A DNA stretch of 64,000 nt from positions 1 through 64,000 of the forward strand of contig BDDC01000118.1 in NCBI GenBank assembly GCA_001662425.1. The letters are read 5' to 3'. Below are positions 45,596 through 56,757 of the stretch, one piece after another. The notes beneath the pieces were generated by a model. The model was not told where the DNA came from and made no database searches. It saw nothing but the letters and a program-made list of their open reading frames with translations. Source of the stretch: Chlamydomonas sphaeroides (lineage: Eukaryota; Chlorophyta; Chlorophyceae; Chlamydomonadales; Chlamydomonadaceae). How positions within the stretch are numbered: position 1 is the stretch's first letter; the number at the start of each line of letters is the position of its first letter. The translations under genes were made by a program, and so were the position numbers.

Positions 45596-48500
45596 ATGCA
45601 TCGGCAATGCTTGCAACGTCAGGCTAGCCGAGCAGGGCCGGCTAATGTGGCGGCCAGGTGAGCCAAAGTGGGTCGGGCCAAATTACGGTGAGCACGGTGC
45701 GACGGCAGTTCAATACCTTCACGCAGAGGCTCGATTGCTTCGGCTTACGCACCTTCATGTGGGAGAGGTGGCACAGCAAGCACAAGCGGCCGCGGGCAAT
45801 GTGCCTTAGCGCCGGCTCACGGCGTGCGCCAAGCGGGGCGTGGCAGCCCCAACCACGCGGCTGTAGTGCAGTCTGGTGAGGCATTGTTACACGAAACTGA
45901 AGGCTTGCCGTGGCTAGGACGCCTGCGACGCTTGGCGTGCTCTGCACAGGCGGCCTTGCCAACGACCTCGAGGAGGAAGTCCCTCTTACGCCCAGGCGCT
46001 TGCACAACCGCCGCATAAAAAGGTACGTTAGCTCGTCCAAGCCAACAGCTCGCGTCTTCGCTCTGTGCGCTAACCCGACCTTGCATGTCGCTCGCAGCTG
46101 CGAATCCCTGGCGCAGCTCGCGAACCTGGTGATTGAAGATGTCAGCAGCTTTGATCAGGCGAACGTCTCACACGCGCTGGGTCGCCTGGCGCGGTTGTAC
46201 AAGAGCCGGCGGGGCCGCTTGCCTCGCGGCGACGGCGAGCTGCTCCGCACGCAAGCCGAGGTCAAACCCGCTGTGGAGGCCCTCACGCGGCGCATGCACA
46301 CGCTCATCGGCACCTACGACACCTGGGGCATGACGTCGTCGCTATGGGCATACGCGCAGCTGGGCTGGGACCACGACGAGGCAGCCCTGCGCGCGCTTTG
46401 CGACATCGCCCGCGAAGCGGTGCCCCTCTTTAAGCCAGCTGACTGCGCCAACGCCGTCGTGGCGTTTGCGCAGCTGGACTTCACGCACGAGGAGCTCCTG
46501 CGCTCCATCGTCACGGTACGCCGCCAGCGGGCGCCCGCGCTCCACCGCCGCCAGCCTCTGCCGCACGGCGGCCCCGCCTCCTCATGCGCCGCCCAGGCAG
46601 GCACACGAACCCTCGGTGCTCGTTCCCCGCCCTCCCCCTCGCAGACCACCCTGGACACGCTCGAGGACTTCAGCCCCGGCGAGGTGGCGCAGCTGCTGTG
46701 GGGCTTCGGCCGCCTGGGCTGCCACCCCGGCGCGCCCTGCCTGGCTGAGATGGTGGACACGGTGCAATGGCGCGTGCAGAGCTACAGCACAAAGGTACGG
46801 CACCGCTGCCGGCGCTTTGCTGCGCTGGGCGCCTGGCGTGCTTTGGCGCGGCAGTCCGCAGCGGCTCCCCAGCGCTGCTGTCTGGTGCTCGGCCACTTCA
46901 ACCCCAGTACGCCTGGCTTGGGGCCTTGCCCTGTCTCGCACGTGCGTCGGCGGCGCCTCCGACAGCCTCCTCCGGCCCTGGTCACGCTGCCCCTCGCCAC
47001 ACCCGCAGGAGCTGTGCCTGGTGCTGTGGTCGCTGGCGCGGCTCGGCTGCCGGCCGCCGCCTCGCTTCCTGCGTGAGGTGGAGAGCTGCCTGCTGTCGCG
47101 CCTGCCGCACAGCGCGCCGGGGGACGTGTGCGTCGCGGTGTGGGCCTTCTCGCGGCTGCGGTACAAGGTGCGCCAGGGCCTCCGGGGCGAGTCGCAGGCC
47201 GGCACCGCAAGGGCACCGCAGGCTGGCAGGCACCCTCGCCAGCTGGCAGGCGGCAGCAGCAGCATGCGCAGCAGCGAGCCGGAGGCAGCCAGCTGCGAGG
47301 CGCACGCAGGCAGGCGGACTGGCATTGGAAGGCCGGCGAGACAGCAGGACCCCGGAGCTCGGACGGGGCCGTCACCGTCGCAGCGGAGGTCGTGCACGGG
47401 GCTGCGGACAGCGGCGCGGACGATCAGGGTCGGAGCCATGGCGACCTGAGGCAGCAGGTCGCAGGCGGGGCAGCAGAGCTGGGCTGCAGCCCCGTGCCGG
47501 CGACGTCTGTCGCAGGCGCTCGCTGCCTGCACGGCGCGCTCTGACCAAGCACCCCGTGCCGCACACGGCTCAGCCGCCAGGTCCTGGGTTGCGCACACAG
47601 AAGCCCTCTCGCGCAGGCGCAGCGTGGCCGTGCCAGCGCATCGCTCAGCGCGTGTTCGGACCGGCCCCTGGCAGCGGCCTCCGCAGCCTCAGCCTAGCTC
47701 AGCGGCACGCAAACACACATGCATGCGCCTGCCCCACCACCTCGCGCCCCGCCTGCCTGCCAACCCGCCCTCGACGGGCATGGCCAACCAGGGCACGCGG
47801 CAGCCGTCTGCTTGTGCCACGTGCGGACGCACGCACGCACGCCGCCGCCCCACGGCATGCCCACCCGCTCTCCCGGCCTGCCTCTGCCCCTCCTCCCTCC
47901 CCTCAGGCTGTGCGGCTGCTGGACGAGGCGCCCGGCGTGCTGGGGCCCCAACTGCACAGCTGCTCCAGCAGGGAGCTGATTGGACTCATCACCGGCTTCG
48001 CCACCAGCCACCATTACCACAAGGTGGGCAGCGAGGGAGGGCGGGCTTGCACCACCAGGCCGGGCACCGATGGCGCCAAGGGGCTGCACCGCGGCTCGCC
48101 TTTAATGGCCGGCTCGGGCGCGCTCCGGCTGGCATGCTGCTACCAGCACCCGTCGCCAGGCGGCCACGCCAACCAGCATCTCTGGGGTCGGGGGGCCGTG
48201 TCTCTCCCTGTGATACCCCAGCACTGGTGCTGATGCGGGCTGGCATGCGTTTGCGACCTCAGCTGCCCATCTGTGCCGCCACCTAATGACCGCTGGCCGC
48301 GCCTCACCTCACCTTCTCTTGCCCGCAGGTCCTGCTTGACGAGGTGGCCGAGGTGCTGCTGACGCGGCTTGAGGCGCTGACGTCGCACGAGGTGGCCGCC
48401 GCGCTGTGGTGCTACGGCGTCTTCCACCACCGCCCCGCCTCGCCCGAGTTCAGCCGGGCCATGGCCACCTGCCTCTACAACCGCATGCCCAGCTTCGCGC

Positions 48501-50735
48501 CGCAGGCGAGTGCTGTGGGCGCGGGAAGGGCGGGACGGGCAGCGCGACCTCTTGGCGGGGCGGGCGCAGGGCCTTGCCAGAGCGGCGATCTCAGCCACCA
48601 AGCCTCGCTGCCTGCTGACCGTCCGTTGCGTTGCCCTTCTGCGGCCCTGCCCACACTCCCTCCCCGCTCCCTGCAGGGCCTGGCCATGATCGCCAAGGCG
48701 CTGGCGCAGCTGCAGTGGCGGAGCGAGCCGGTGCTGGCGGAGCTGGTGATGGCGGCGGAGGCCAAGATCCAGGGCTTCAAGTGGGTCGCGTTGCTGGGTG
48801 GCGGCAGCGGGCGTCGTGTGTTAGCACGCACGCACGGAAGCAAACCGCGAGCAGTAGTCCAGGGGCAGGAGGGGCGCGGCCAGGAGTGAGAAAGCAGCGT
48901 CCCGGGCCCTGACACCAAGTAGCCTGCGCAGCAATGAGCCATGGTTGCAGCGGCCGCTGTGTTGCCAGCGCAGAACGCAGCGCCGCGCTTCCCAGGCCTC
49001 TGACGCGCCGCGCCGTTCCCCTGCGCCCCCGTGTCTGTCCCTGCCGCCTCCAGGCCGCTGGAGATGTCGCAGCTGCTGTGGGGCCTGACGCAGCTGCAGT
49101 GCCGCGAGCTGTCGGTGTGCTACGCGGTGGTGCGCCGCTGCATCGCTATACTCAAGGTGCGTGTAAGGGGCGCGGAGGGGCTGGCGCGATGACGGGCTGG
49201 GGCCAGAGGGGCTATGGTGCAAGCGCCGTGATAGGAGGCGGCGCGCTCGTAGCTTGAAGGCCAAAGGGTGGCGGTGCGCTGCGGCTGCAGCCCGACAGTG
49301 TCGGCGGGCTGTCCACGGGGCTCGAAGAAATGGGTGCAGTGCAGGGCAGGGCAGTGGGGGCGTGCTGGCCCTGACCCTGGTAGGGGGAAAGCTCCATGGG
49401 CGCTCCTCCATGCACGCGGTGCGGGGACAGATCCCAGCCGCCGTTGTCGCGTTGGTTGCTGGGCCGCCTGGGCGGTAGCAGCGCCAGCAGGGGCTGTGGC
49501 AGGTCGAGGGCTGCAGTTTGGGCGCGGTACTGGGTTGGTTGGGGCCAGGCGCGGGTGGCGGTGCAGGTGGGCGGTGGAGGCGGCGGCAGGGGCCCGTGGT
49601 GCCTGCTACAGACCCCGCCGGCTGCCTCGATCGCCCTCCTGCACGGCTGGCTCGAGCTCCCCACCCCCGGCTGGGGACAGCAAAGGCACAGCTTGGGGGG
49701 CGTGGTACTAGGCACGCGGCGAGCACGACGCTCACCCAGCTGGCACACGCACCAGGTGCTGACCATCCGCCGTCGTCCCGCCGCCGGCCCCGACTGCTGA
49801 ACCCAGCTCCCCACCTTACCTCCTCCCTCCCTCTCCCTTCCGTTCGCTCCTGCCAGGACCCTCGGCACCCGCACTACCGCACCATGTGCAACTACCGCGT
49901 CGTCAACTCGGTGCTGGGCAGCTGCCAGGTGCTGGGCTACGTGCCCTGGACGCTGGTGGACTTCGCCGAGAGCCGCGGCATCCGAGTGCGCCAGCCCGAC
50001 AACCTGGCTAGCAGGGACGACGAGGACGACGCACTGGCGCTGGGGCCGGGCGGCCCGGGCGCGGCGGTGGCGGACGAGGGGCAGCCGGAGCGCGCGGTGG
50101 AGGAGGCGGAGGACGAGGGCGCTGGGGAAGTGGTGGCGGAGGTGGAGGCGCGTGGCGATGGCGTGGAGCGGCGGCGCGGCGGCCGGCACGGCGAGTGGGT
50201 GGAGAGCGGCGCCGAGGAGCAGGCGCACGAGGCGGCGCGGGCGGCGTTCCGGCCGCCGCCGGTGGAGCTGACCTTGGAGGATGCGGCGGCGATCGCCGCC
50301 GCCGCCGGGGCGGCAGCGGACGGCGAGCAGCCGCCGCCGTCGGCGCCGGTGCCGGGCACCAAGACTCTGACGCCGCGCCCTCGCATTCCGGCTGGCCAGC
50401 AGCCGCTGGGCTCCCGCGGCGCGGTCTCAGTCTCGGCGGCAGCCAACTACCGCCAGGCCGCGCCCGCCGCCGCCGCCAGGTCCAACGGCGCCACGAACGG
50501 CCTCCACGGCCACGCCGCCGACGAGTTGAATGGCCACCACGATGGCGACGCCGCCGCCAGCTCGGGGCCGTCAGCGTCACTGCAGCAGCTGGCGCAGGGC
50601 ATGGAGGTGCCGCCGGAGAGCCCGCTGGGGCTGGCGCTGAACGGCAACGGCGGCGCGCCGAGGGTGGTGATGCTGGAGCGGCCGCCCTTCACGTCGCCGC
50701 CGCCGCCGGCCGCCACGGCACATGCGGCACGGTGA
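45596..50735 (+). CDS. Octotricopeptide-type (OPR/FASTK-like) helical-repeat protein
   Basis: Eleven exons give 796 residues: 45596-45657, 45727-45875, 45950-46022, 46098-46515, 46645-46794, 47009-47167, 47907-48023, 48329-48505, 48677-48780, 49054-49156 and 49857-50735. The N-terminus (MHRQCLQRQASRAG) is Arg/Ser/Ala-rich with no acidic residue, like an organelle transit peptide. Repeats of about 38-40 residues follow, with LLWGFGRLGCHP, LVLWSLARLGCRPPPRFL, VAVWAFSRLRYK, AALWCYGVFHHRP and LLWGLTQLQC at matching places; this is the pattern of OPR proteins that bind chloroplast or mitochondrial RNA. No RAP domain is visible; after ~500 the chain ends in ~290 acidic then Ala/Pro-rich residues. 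The intron after exon 8 starts GC (CAG/GCGAGT). The first three exons are short and predicted only from phase and splice signals, so the N-terminus is less certain. Confidence 0.8.
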
Positions 50736-52934
50736 GGGCAGGGCGGCGCGGCCAGCCGCGGCGCGCAGGCACAGTCGCATTGCGCTGCGACCCGCGTCGG
50801 CGGCGGTGCAGCGGTCGCCTGCCGGCTGGTAGATAATCGTGAGCTCGCGTTGATTGCGTGCCAGCGCGGCGGCACATGCGGTGACATCTGACGTTGACGG
50901 CGTCGCGCTTCAAGGACGTTGCGGCCGGCGGCGCGGCCTTGCAGCAGCCGTCATCTGAGCCGCTGGCTGCGAGCACTGGACAGCGGAGCGCCGGATTTGC
51001 ACGGAGGCCCCAGCTGTTCTGCGGAGTGCAGCCCAAGCAGTCTTGCGGCCGCAGCGTTGCGTGTTTGTGCGTGCGCGCGGTCGGCGAGTGCGCTTCTTTG
51101 TGCGAGGACCGATCGCGCTGCTAGGAGGTTCAGCCCTCGGCGGCTGCTGGCTGCAACGCACAGGTGTCAGTTTTAGGCGACTCGGTTGGCGCACAGGGCG
51201 AGGGGCCGACGGCGGCGCAACTCGTGCTCTGCACGGGGGATGTGGGCTCGGCGTTGCACAGGCGCTTGGGCTTGGGCTTGGTGCGGTCGCCTCCCCCGCC
51301 GCGCGGCAGGCGGGAGGCGCTTGCGGTCGCCGACACGGTGGCTGGGCTACAGGGACTGTGGGGCGGCGTTCGGGGTGACTAAGGCAGGGGACAGGCGAGG
51401 GCAAAGGCGACAGCGTTGGAGCATCGCCTGAGGATGCAGTGAGGCAGTCAGCTCGGCGGTTGACGCGGCGGCGCGTGTTGTGGTTAGGGCGTGAGTGCCG
51501 AGGCTTGCAAGGAGCGTGTGAGAAGACCGGAGGCTACCTAGGGCCGCCGATGCCGCGGCGGGCTGTGCGGTATGTTGTGCCGCTCGCCCGCGCGCGGCTG
51601 ACCAAGCGGCGTCGCTGTGGCAGAACCAGAATGGACCGCCCTTGAGGCGCCAGTGCGCTCCGCGGTCCGGCCGCATTTGCGGCGGACAGGGCGAGGGGCC
51701 GGTTGTGAGCGACGGGACGAGAGAGGATTGCGGGGTAGGGTAGGGTAGGGGCGTGCGGGCCTGGTAGTGGTGGCAGCGCTGGTGAAGGGCGCTGCGGCTG
51801 AACGTGGAAAGCTGCCCCGGGAGTGGGCCGCGGTGTGCGGCATGCTGTGCCAGGCGGCGCCTTCCATGCGGAAGGAGCCTTCCAGAGCTGTCAAGGAGTG
51901 ATGTGCCGGACGTAAGCTGAGTGGCTGAGGGTGTCTCGGGGTAGCGTGCAGCACCAGAGCGCGCAGGGCTCAGGCCTTAACGTGGAAATGCTGCTCGCAG
52001 TGGCAAGCGCAGAGGTACACGCTCCCTGATCCTACGTTTTGTAGGTATCAGGCCAAGCTCGCGGGTTGCCCCAGCAAAGCCCGCAGCAGCACACGGCTTC
52101 AGCCCTCAAGGGGGGGAAGGAGCACCTGTGCAGCCGGCAGTGGCACACGATACCGCTCAACCTGCGAGCCATAATCGCCAGATGCAGCCTGAAGCATCAC
52201 ACCCACCGCATCCCTCTAAAAGTTGAACCCACCGCATCACTCTTTCTGACAGCACGAGTGACTGCTTGAGTCGCGTACACAGATTGCGGCCCCTGCACCC
52301 CGAAATCCAGTTGCAATGCCATCCACCCCCTCCCGCAATCCATGCCAATTATCGGTGCACTAAGCAGTTGGGGCAGGTCACTGCCCCGCATTATCATCCT
52401 CATCACCGCATGGCAGCGGGTTGGCCTACTGCGGCAGCTGCGGTTGCTGCGGCCGGCTCCGGCGCGCTGTCGGCGATGGCGGGCATGCCCACAAAAAGAT
52501 ACCCAACGCCGCACGACCAGTCAAGCACCCAGACAGCAAGCTAGCAAAACAGCACCGCTCAAGAGAGGAACAGTGACGGCGGGGGCCTGCACAAAATAGC
52601 CGCGCGCGGCTGGGGATAGCGAAGGATGGACGCGACCGCCTCGCTATGCCATCGCGGCCGCCGGCTGGACCTCAGCGCGCCCCTCTGACCTAAACGACAA
52701 TCCGGCCACCTGCAACAGTTCAACGAAAAGAACCGGCCACCAGCCCACAGGCCCACATGCCTCAGGCGCCGCACCGCCGTCACGGCGTGCAGGCCACACC
52801 ACACACACCACACCACACACCCAGCCAGCATGCACCCTGGCACACAGCAATGCGCGGTCCCTGCAATAAGCCACGGCCCGCAGGCCTTCCGATTCAGCGC
52901 ATGCGGCCTCCTCGAGGGGGGCTCGCGCCGCCGC
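50736..52934. other. Convergent intergenic region (OPR-like / 449-residue gene)
   Basis: This 2.2 kb between convergent stops has no supported gene. It contains a GGTAGG-like run near 51735-51750 and CA-rich simple sequence near 52795-52830. Confidence 0.5.
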
Positions 52935-54422
52935 TCAGCCGCTCGCGTGCTCCCACGCGTCCATGGCCGTCGCACGCAGCGGCAGCAGCCCGCTGCAGGT
53001 GTCCCTCTCGCTGCCGCTGCCGCTGCCGCTGCCGCCCGCCGATCCGTGGCCGCCGCCGCACACCACGCCGCCGCGGCCCACTCCGGTCCGGCGCTCCGCG
53101 GCGCTGCCGTCCCAGGCCACGCCCGCCCCGGCCTTGAGCGGGCTGGTGAAGGCGGTGGGGAGGTCGCTGCGCGACGCGCTCGACGCGCCCGGCGACGCCG
53201 TCACCTCACCCCATGTGGCCGCACTGGCCGCCGGTGATGCGCTGGCACTCGCGCTGCCGCCAGCCGTCGGCGCCGCTGGCGCAGTGCGGACGCGGAGTGG
53301 CCGGGCCGCGGCGGCCGCTGCAGCATCAGCAGCAGCAGCAGCGCCTTCCAGCCAGGGCAGACCGGCGCCGGGCACGTTCGGCACGCAGCCGGGCCCTCCG
53401 GCAGATCTGGATCCGACCGCCATGCAGTACAGCGCCCGGATTTCCTGGATCTCAGCTGCCGACAGCTCCCGCCGCGGCGGTGAGGCGGCCGGGCTGCCGC
53501 CGCGCGACGACCAGGCTGGCCCGTGCTTGTGCGGCCCCTCGGCAGCACCCAGCGGCGCCGTCTCGGCCGCACCTGCCGCGGTGGCGAGCCGGCTGCGCGG
53601 GGCCGGCCAGGTGCCGGGGTCTGCACCATGTGTGGTGGCCGTGTGGGGCGGGGCCGCGAAGCCGCCGAGGGAGGTGCGTAGGGAGCGGCTGCCGGCGGCC
53701 GAGGGCGAGGCGCCGCCGGCAGGGCTATCGCCTGCAGCCAGGAGGACGCCGCCCGTGGCGGCAACAGCCGCTGCGGCGGCCTGCTGGCCGAAGCGGGAGC
53801 GTGCGCTGGGGTGGTAGGGGCCGAGGGCTGGCGAGTCGGGTGCGGAGGAGGCCGCGCTGGCGGCGAAGCTGCGGTGCGGCGTGGTGGCGGCGGTGGTGCC
53901 CGGCGTGGGGGTGTGCTCCGCTAGCCGCCGGTCCAGCTCGAGGGCCCACTCCCTGCGGAGGGAAGAAGTAGCAGCAGGGTGATGGCGGCACGGTGTAGGT
54001 GAGGCGTGGGAGCGGCCGTCGAGAGCGGGCGTGGGAATTGGGCGTGCGGCGAGTGACGGCCGAGGCGCAACTGTCGCGACGCGGCCTCACTTGGGAAGAT
54101 TGGGATCGTGTGCGACGCGGTGAAGGAAGAGCGCCTCCAGCTCGTGCCGGCCGAGCAGGCCGCCGATGGCGCTTTGGTGGTGCTGTGCAGGGGAATCCGT
54201 GCGGGGATGTCCCCCGTTGGACGGTGGCGCCACGTTGATGACAAGTGAAGCAGCGCTATATTCCAAGCTTGGAACCGCGGGGTAAGCGCCAGCCAGGGTT
54301 CGCCGAAGTCGCTCGGCCGCTTCGGCTACCAGCTCTGCAAGCTCAGCTGTGACTGCCTTCTTCAATTCAGTGAGATCTTCGCGTGTCACAGGGCGGGCCG
54401 CGGATTTCTTTGCGGCAGTCAT
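52935..54422 (-). CDS. Unrecognised 449-residue protein
   Basis: Two exons, 54091-54422 and 52935-53952, close in phase to 449 residues. The N-terminal ~110 residues look folded: TREDLTELKKAVTAELAELV is a strong amphipathic helix that could form a coiled coil, then SLEYSAASLVINVAPP and HHQSAIGGLLGRHELEALFL. Exon 2 starts EWALELDRRLAEH and then turns to Ala/Ser/Pro/Gly-rich sequence with one more ordered patch, ELSAAEIQEIRALYCMAV. I know no family with this arrangement. The initiator ATG is preceded by in-frame sequence without another ATG, and the donor GTGAGG immediately follows a codon that would otherwise run into TGA, which supports the intron. Confidence 0.7.
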
Positions 54423-56757
54423 TTCGACGATTCTCGTGACACTTTGCTACACTGTCCCGCACATGGTGTAGGCTAGTCACTACGCACAAGCGACGATAGA
54501 TAGCGCTGGTGTGCACACAGTGAGGCGGCCTGTGAAAGGCTGAACGACTCAACGCCAGTAACTCTGCTAGCGTCAAGCTTGTCGAAACACGCTAGCAGCT
54601 TGACTCAGCAGTATGCGAAGCTGTTGCAAGCGCTTGTCGACGCCTGTGCGCTGCGATGAAGCTGGGCGCCCTAACGGCTGCGGGATCATAAACAGCAGCC
54701 TGCACGCCCCTACCTCCCCAATTCAAGAATACCGTATGGAACGTGGTTTTGAATAACGCACAGCATCTACGACGAGCGTGGCTGCCCAACTTCCAGAGTG
54801 ACGGCGTGCGGACTCGTAACCGCGGCGCTGGATAACACATCGCTCACAGAGTGACTCGTCGAGTGGCTCACGCCTTGCTCACACATAGCTCAGACAGAAT
54901 GGCGGACGCCTGCGCTGAATCCCCCGCCTCCTGCCCCCCGCAGGCAGGAGGAGCTTCCTGGTTGGACGGTTCGAGGCACGGAGTGCAGCCTGATGCAGCT
55001 TCAAGCCTGCATCAAGCCAGGCGGCCTTTCTGCGGACGTCCAGACGCAGGCATCCTACAGGGAAGCAAGGGCTCCTGCTGGCAGTGAGCCGAGTGGCGGC
55101 GTGACACACGCGGTGCGTCTCGACTAAGGGCCAGGGCAGGGGACGGACAATGGCCCACCCTCGAGCCCCGACGATCGGACTGAGTAACCGCAGCCCGTCA
55201 TGCGTCACGCTGGATCTGAAGTGAAAAGCCCGCCATGTGTGGCTCCCGCCCCGCCCACGCCGTAGTTACCAAACCTGTTCCAGCTGCGCATGGGTGCATG
55301 GCTCGCCCCCAAAAGGGACCACCCAGACCAGACCACACGGTCGGTCAGAGTGCGGTCATAGCTGGAGGTAGCTGGTGGCTACTCGAGGGGTATCGGGCAC
55401 ACCGACGAGTGCCCTCACCCCACGGGCCGGACCTAGCCGCCCGGACTGAACGCACGCCACTGTCCACCAAACCCTGCAGCCAGGGCCTCCCTTGCGAAGG
55501 GGTCCATTGATCAAAAGCTGCACTCAAGCTTCCAGACAGGTAGCAGCAGACAGGTTGCAGCAGGTGGCCTCGTGAAGCCGGGTGGCCACCTGGCTGCTGC
55601 GTGAAGCGGGCCAAAGGCTTGTGCCGTCGTCTTTTTGAGCAGCGAAAGAGCGGGCATGTTCATTGTCTGTTGCAGCGGTCCTCATTCCTCAGTGGCGGAG
55701 CTGCCCCATGTAGCATCGCCCGACCAAATGCACGCCCCTCCCTGGGCGCCGGCCGTTGCAGGATGCGCAAGGCCACAGGCCTCCTAGGCAGGACAGCACC
55801 GCACACACCAACCTCCTGACCTCAACCGTATCCAACATAAGGCATTGCATGGCCCCAAGCCAGTAGGGGCCTCCGCCACCCGGCGGACTAGAACCCGCGC
55901 CACTCGTGCGCCCGGGTCGGCCACACGGCCAGGGCCTGCGGCGAGCGTACCGCGCTTCCTTGCTCGCAGCTCAGCCCAGCTCAGCGCAGCGCAGCCCAGC
56001 TCAGCTCAGCTCGGCACCAGCTGCTGCCACAGCCCTCAGCATGCCGCACCGCGCACCGGCCCGCAACGCACGCTGCCCCAGGGCGCCCTGCGCTGCACAC
56101 CGCGCAGCCCATCGTAACCTGGACCCCACACGACGCCACAGAGCTACCGTCAATAAAGGTGGGGCACGAGCCCGAATAGAAAGCAGCAAAAATACAGCAC
56201 CCCGCGGTTACCGTCGGCGGCTCACGCCAGCGCCACGCAGGGCGCACGTCACGGTCCGTTCGAACACGTCCAGTGCAACGCACAACTCGTCACAGCACTC
56301 TCACAGCCCCTCACCCGCCAACAACCGTCAATGGCCCCGGCATTTGCGCCGGCGCGAAGCTCAGGGGGCCGCCTGGCCCCGCCTGCCGAGCCTTCCCAGG
56401 CTCGGCGCCCCGCCGCCGCGAGCCGCGCCTTGCGACAGCGCAGCTCTCTTCCAGCCCGGCATCGTGCTGGCACCAGTAGCCCGCGGGCCTTGCCTGCTGG
56501 GTCCCCCGCTTCACAGCCCCGTTGCCGCCCCACACCCTCATCGCACAGCCTCATGCCTCATGGGGCACCCACCAGCTAGCACCCGCTGCTGCGTCCTCGT
56601 CGGACAAGCTGCTGGGTTCCGCCCGCCGCGCCCTCATCAGCTGCCCAGCTCGCCCTAGCCCTTACCCCTCTCGCCAGCTGCAGCCCCTCGCGAGCCTTCC
56701 CGGTCATGGCCCCTCGCGAACCCTCACGAGCCCTCCCACACCCTGACACCCTCCCCC
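54423..56757. other. Intergenic region upstream of the 449-residue gene
   Basis: This 2.3-kb stretch carries copy B of dispersed repeat 1 (55280-55459) and an AGCTC/AGCGC-rich simple stretch near 55975-56010. From about 55.85 to 56.75 kb it is C-rich on the plus strand and probably is the 3' untranslated region of the minus-strand squalene epoxidase gene. No gene is supported. Confidence 0.5.
55280..55459 (+). repeat. Dispersed repeat 1, copy B
   Basis: Same orientation as copy A at 3053-3230. Shared blocks include GCGCATGGGTGCATGGCTCG, CACCCAGACCAGAC, GTGCCCTCACCCCA and GGGCC(A/G)GAC. Small indels and substitutions separate the two. Confidence 0.7.

Noticed and set aside
51735..51752. GGTAGGGTAGGGTAGGGG as a telomere-like array
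   Set aside because: It has only three short units and does not match known green algal telomere repeats (TTTTAGGG or TTTAGGG).
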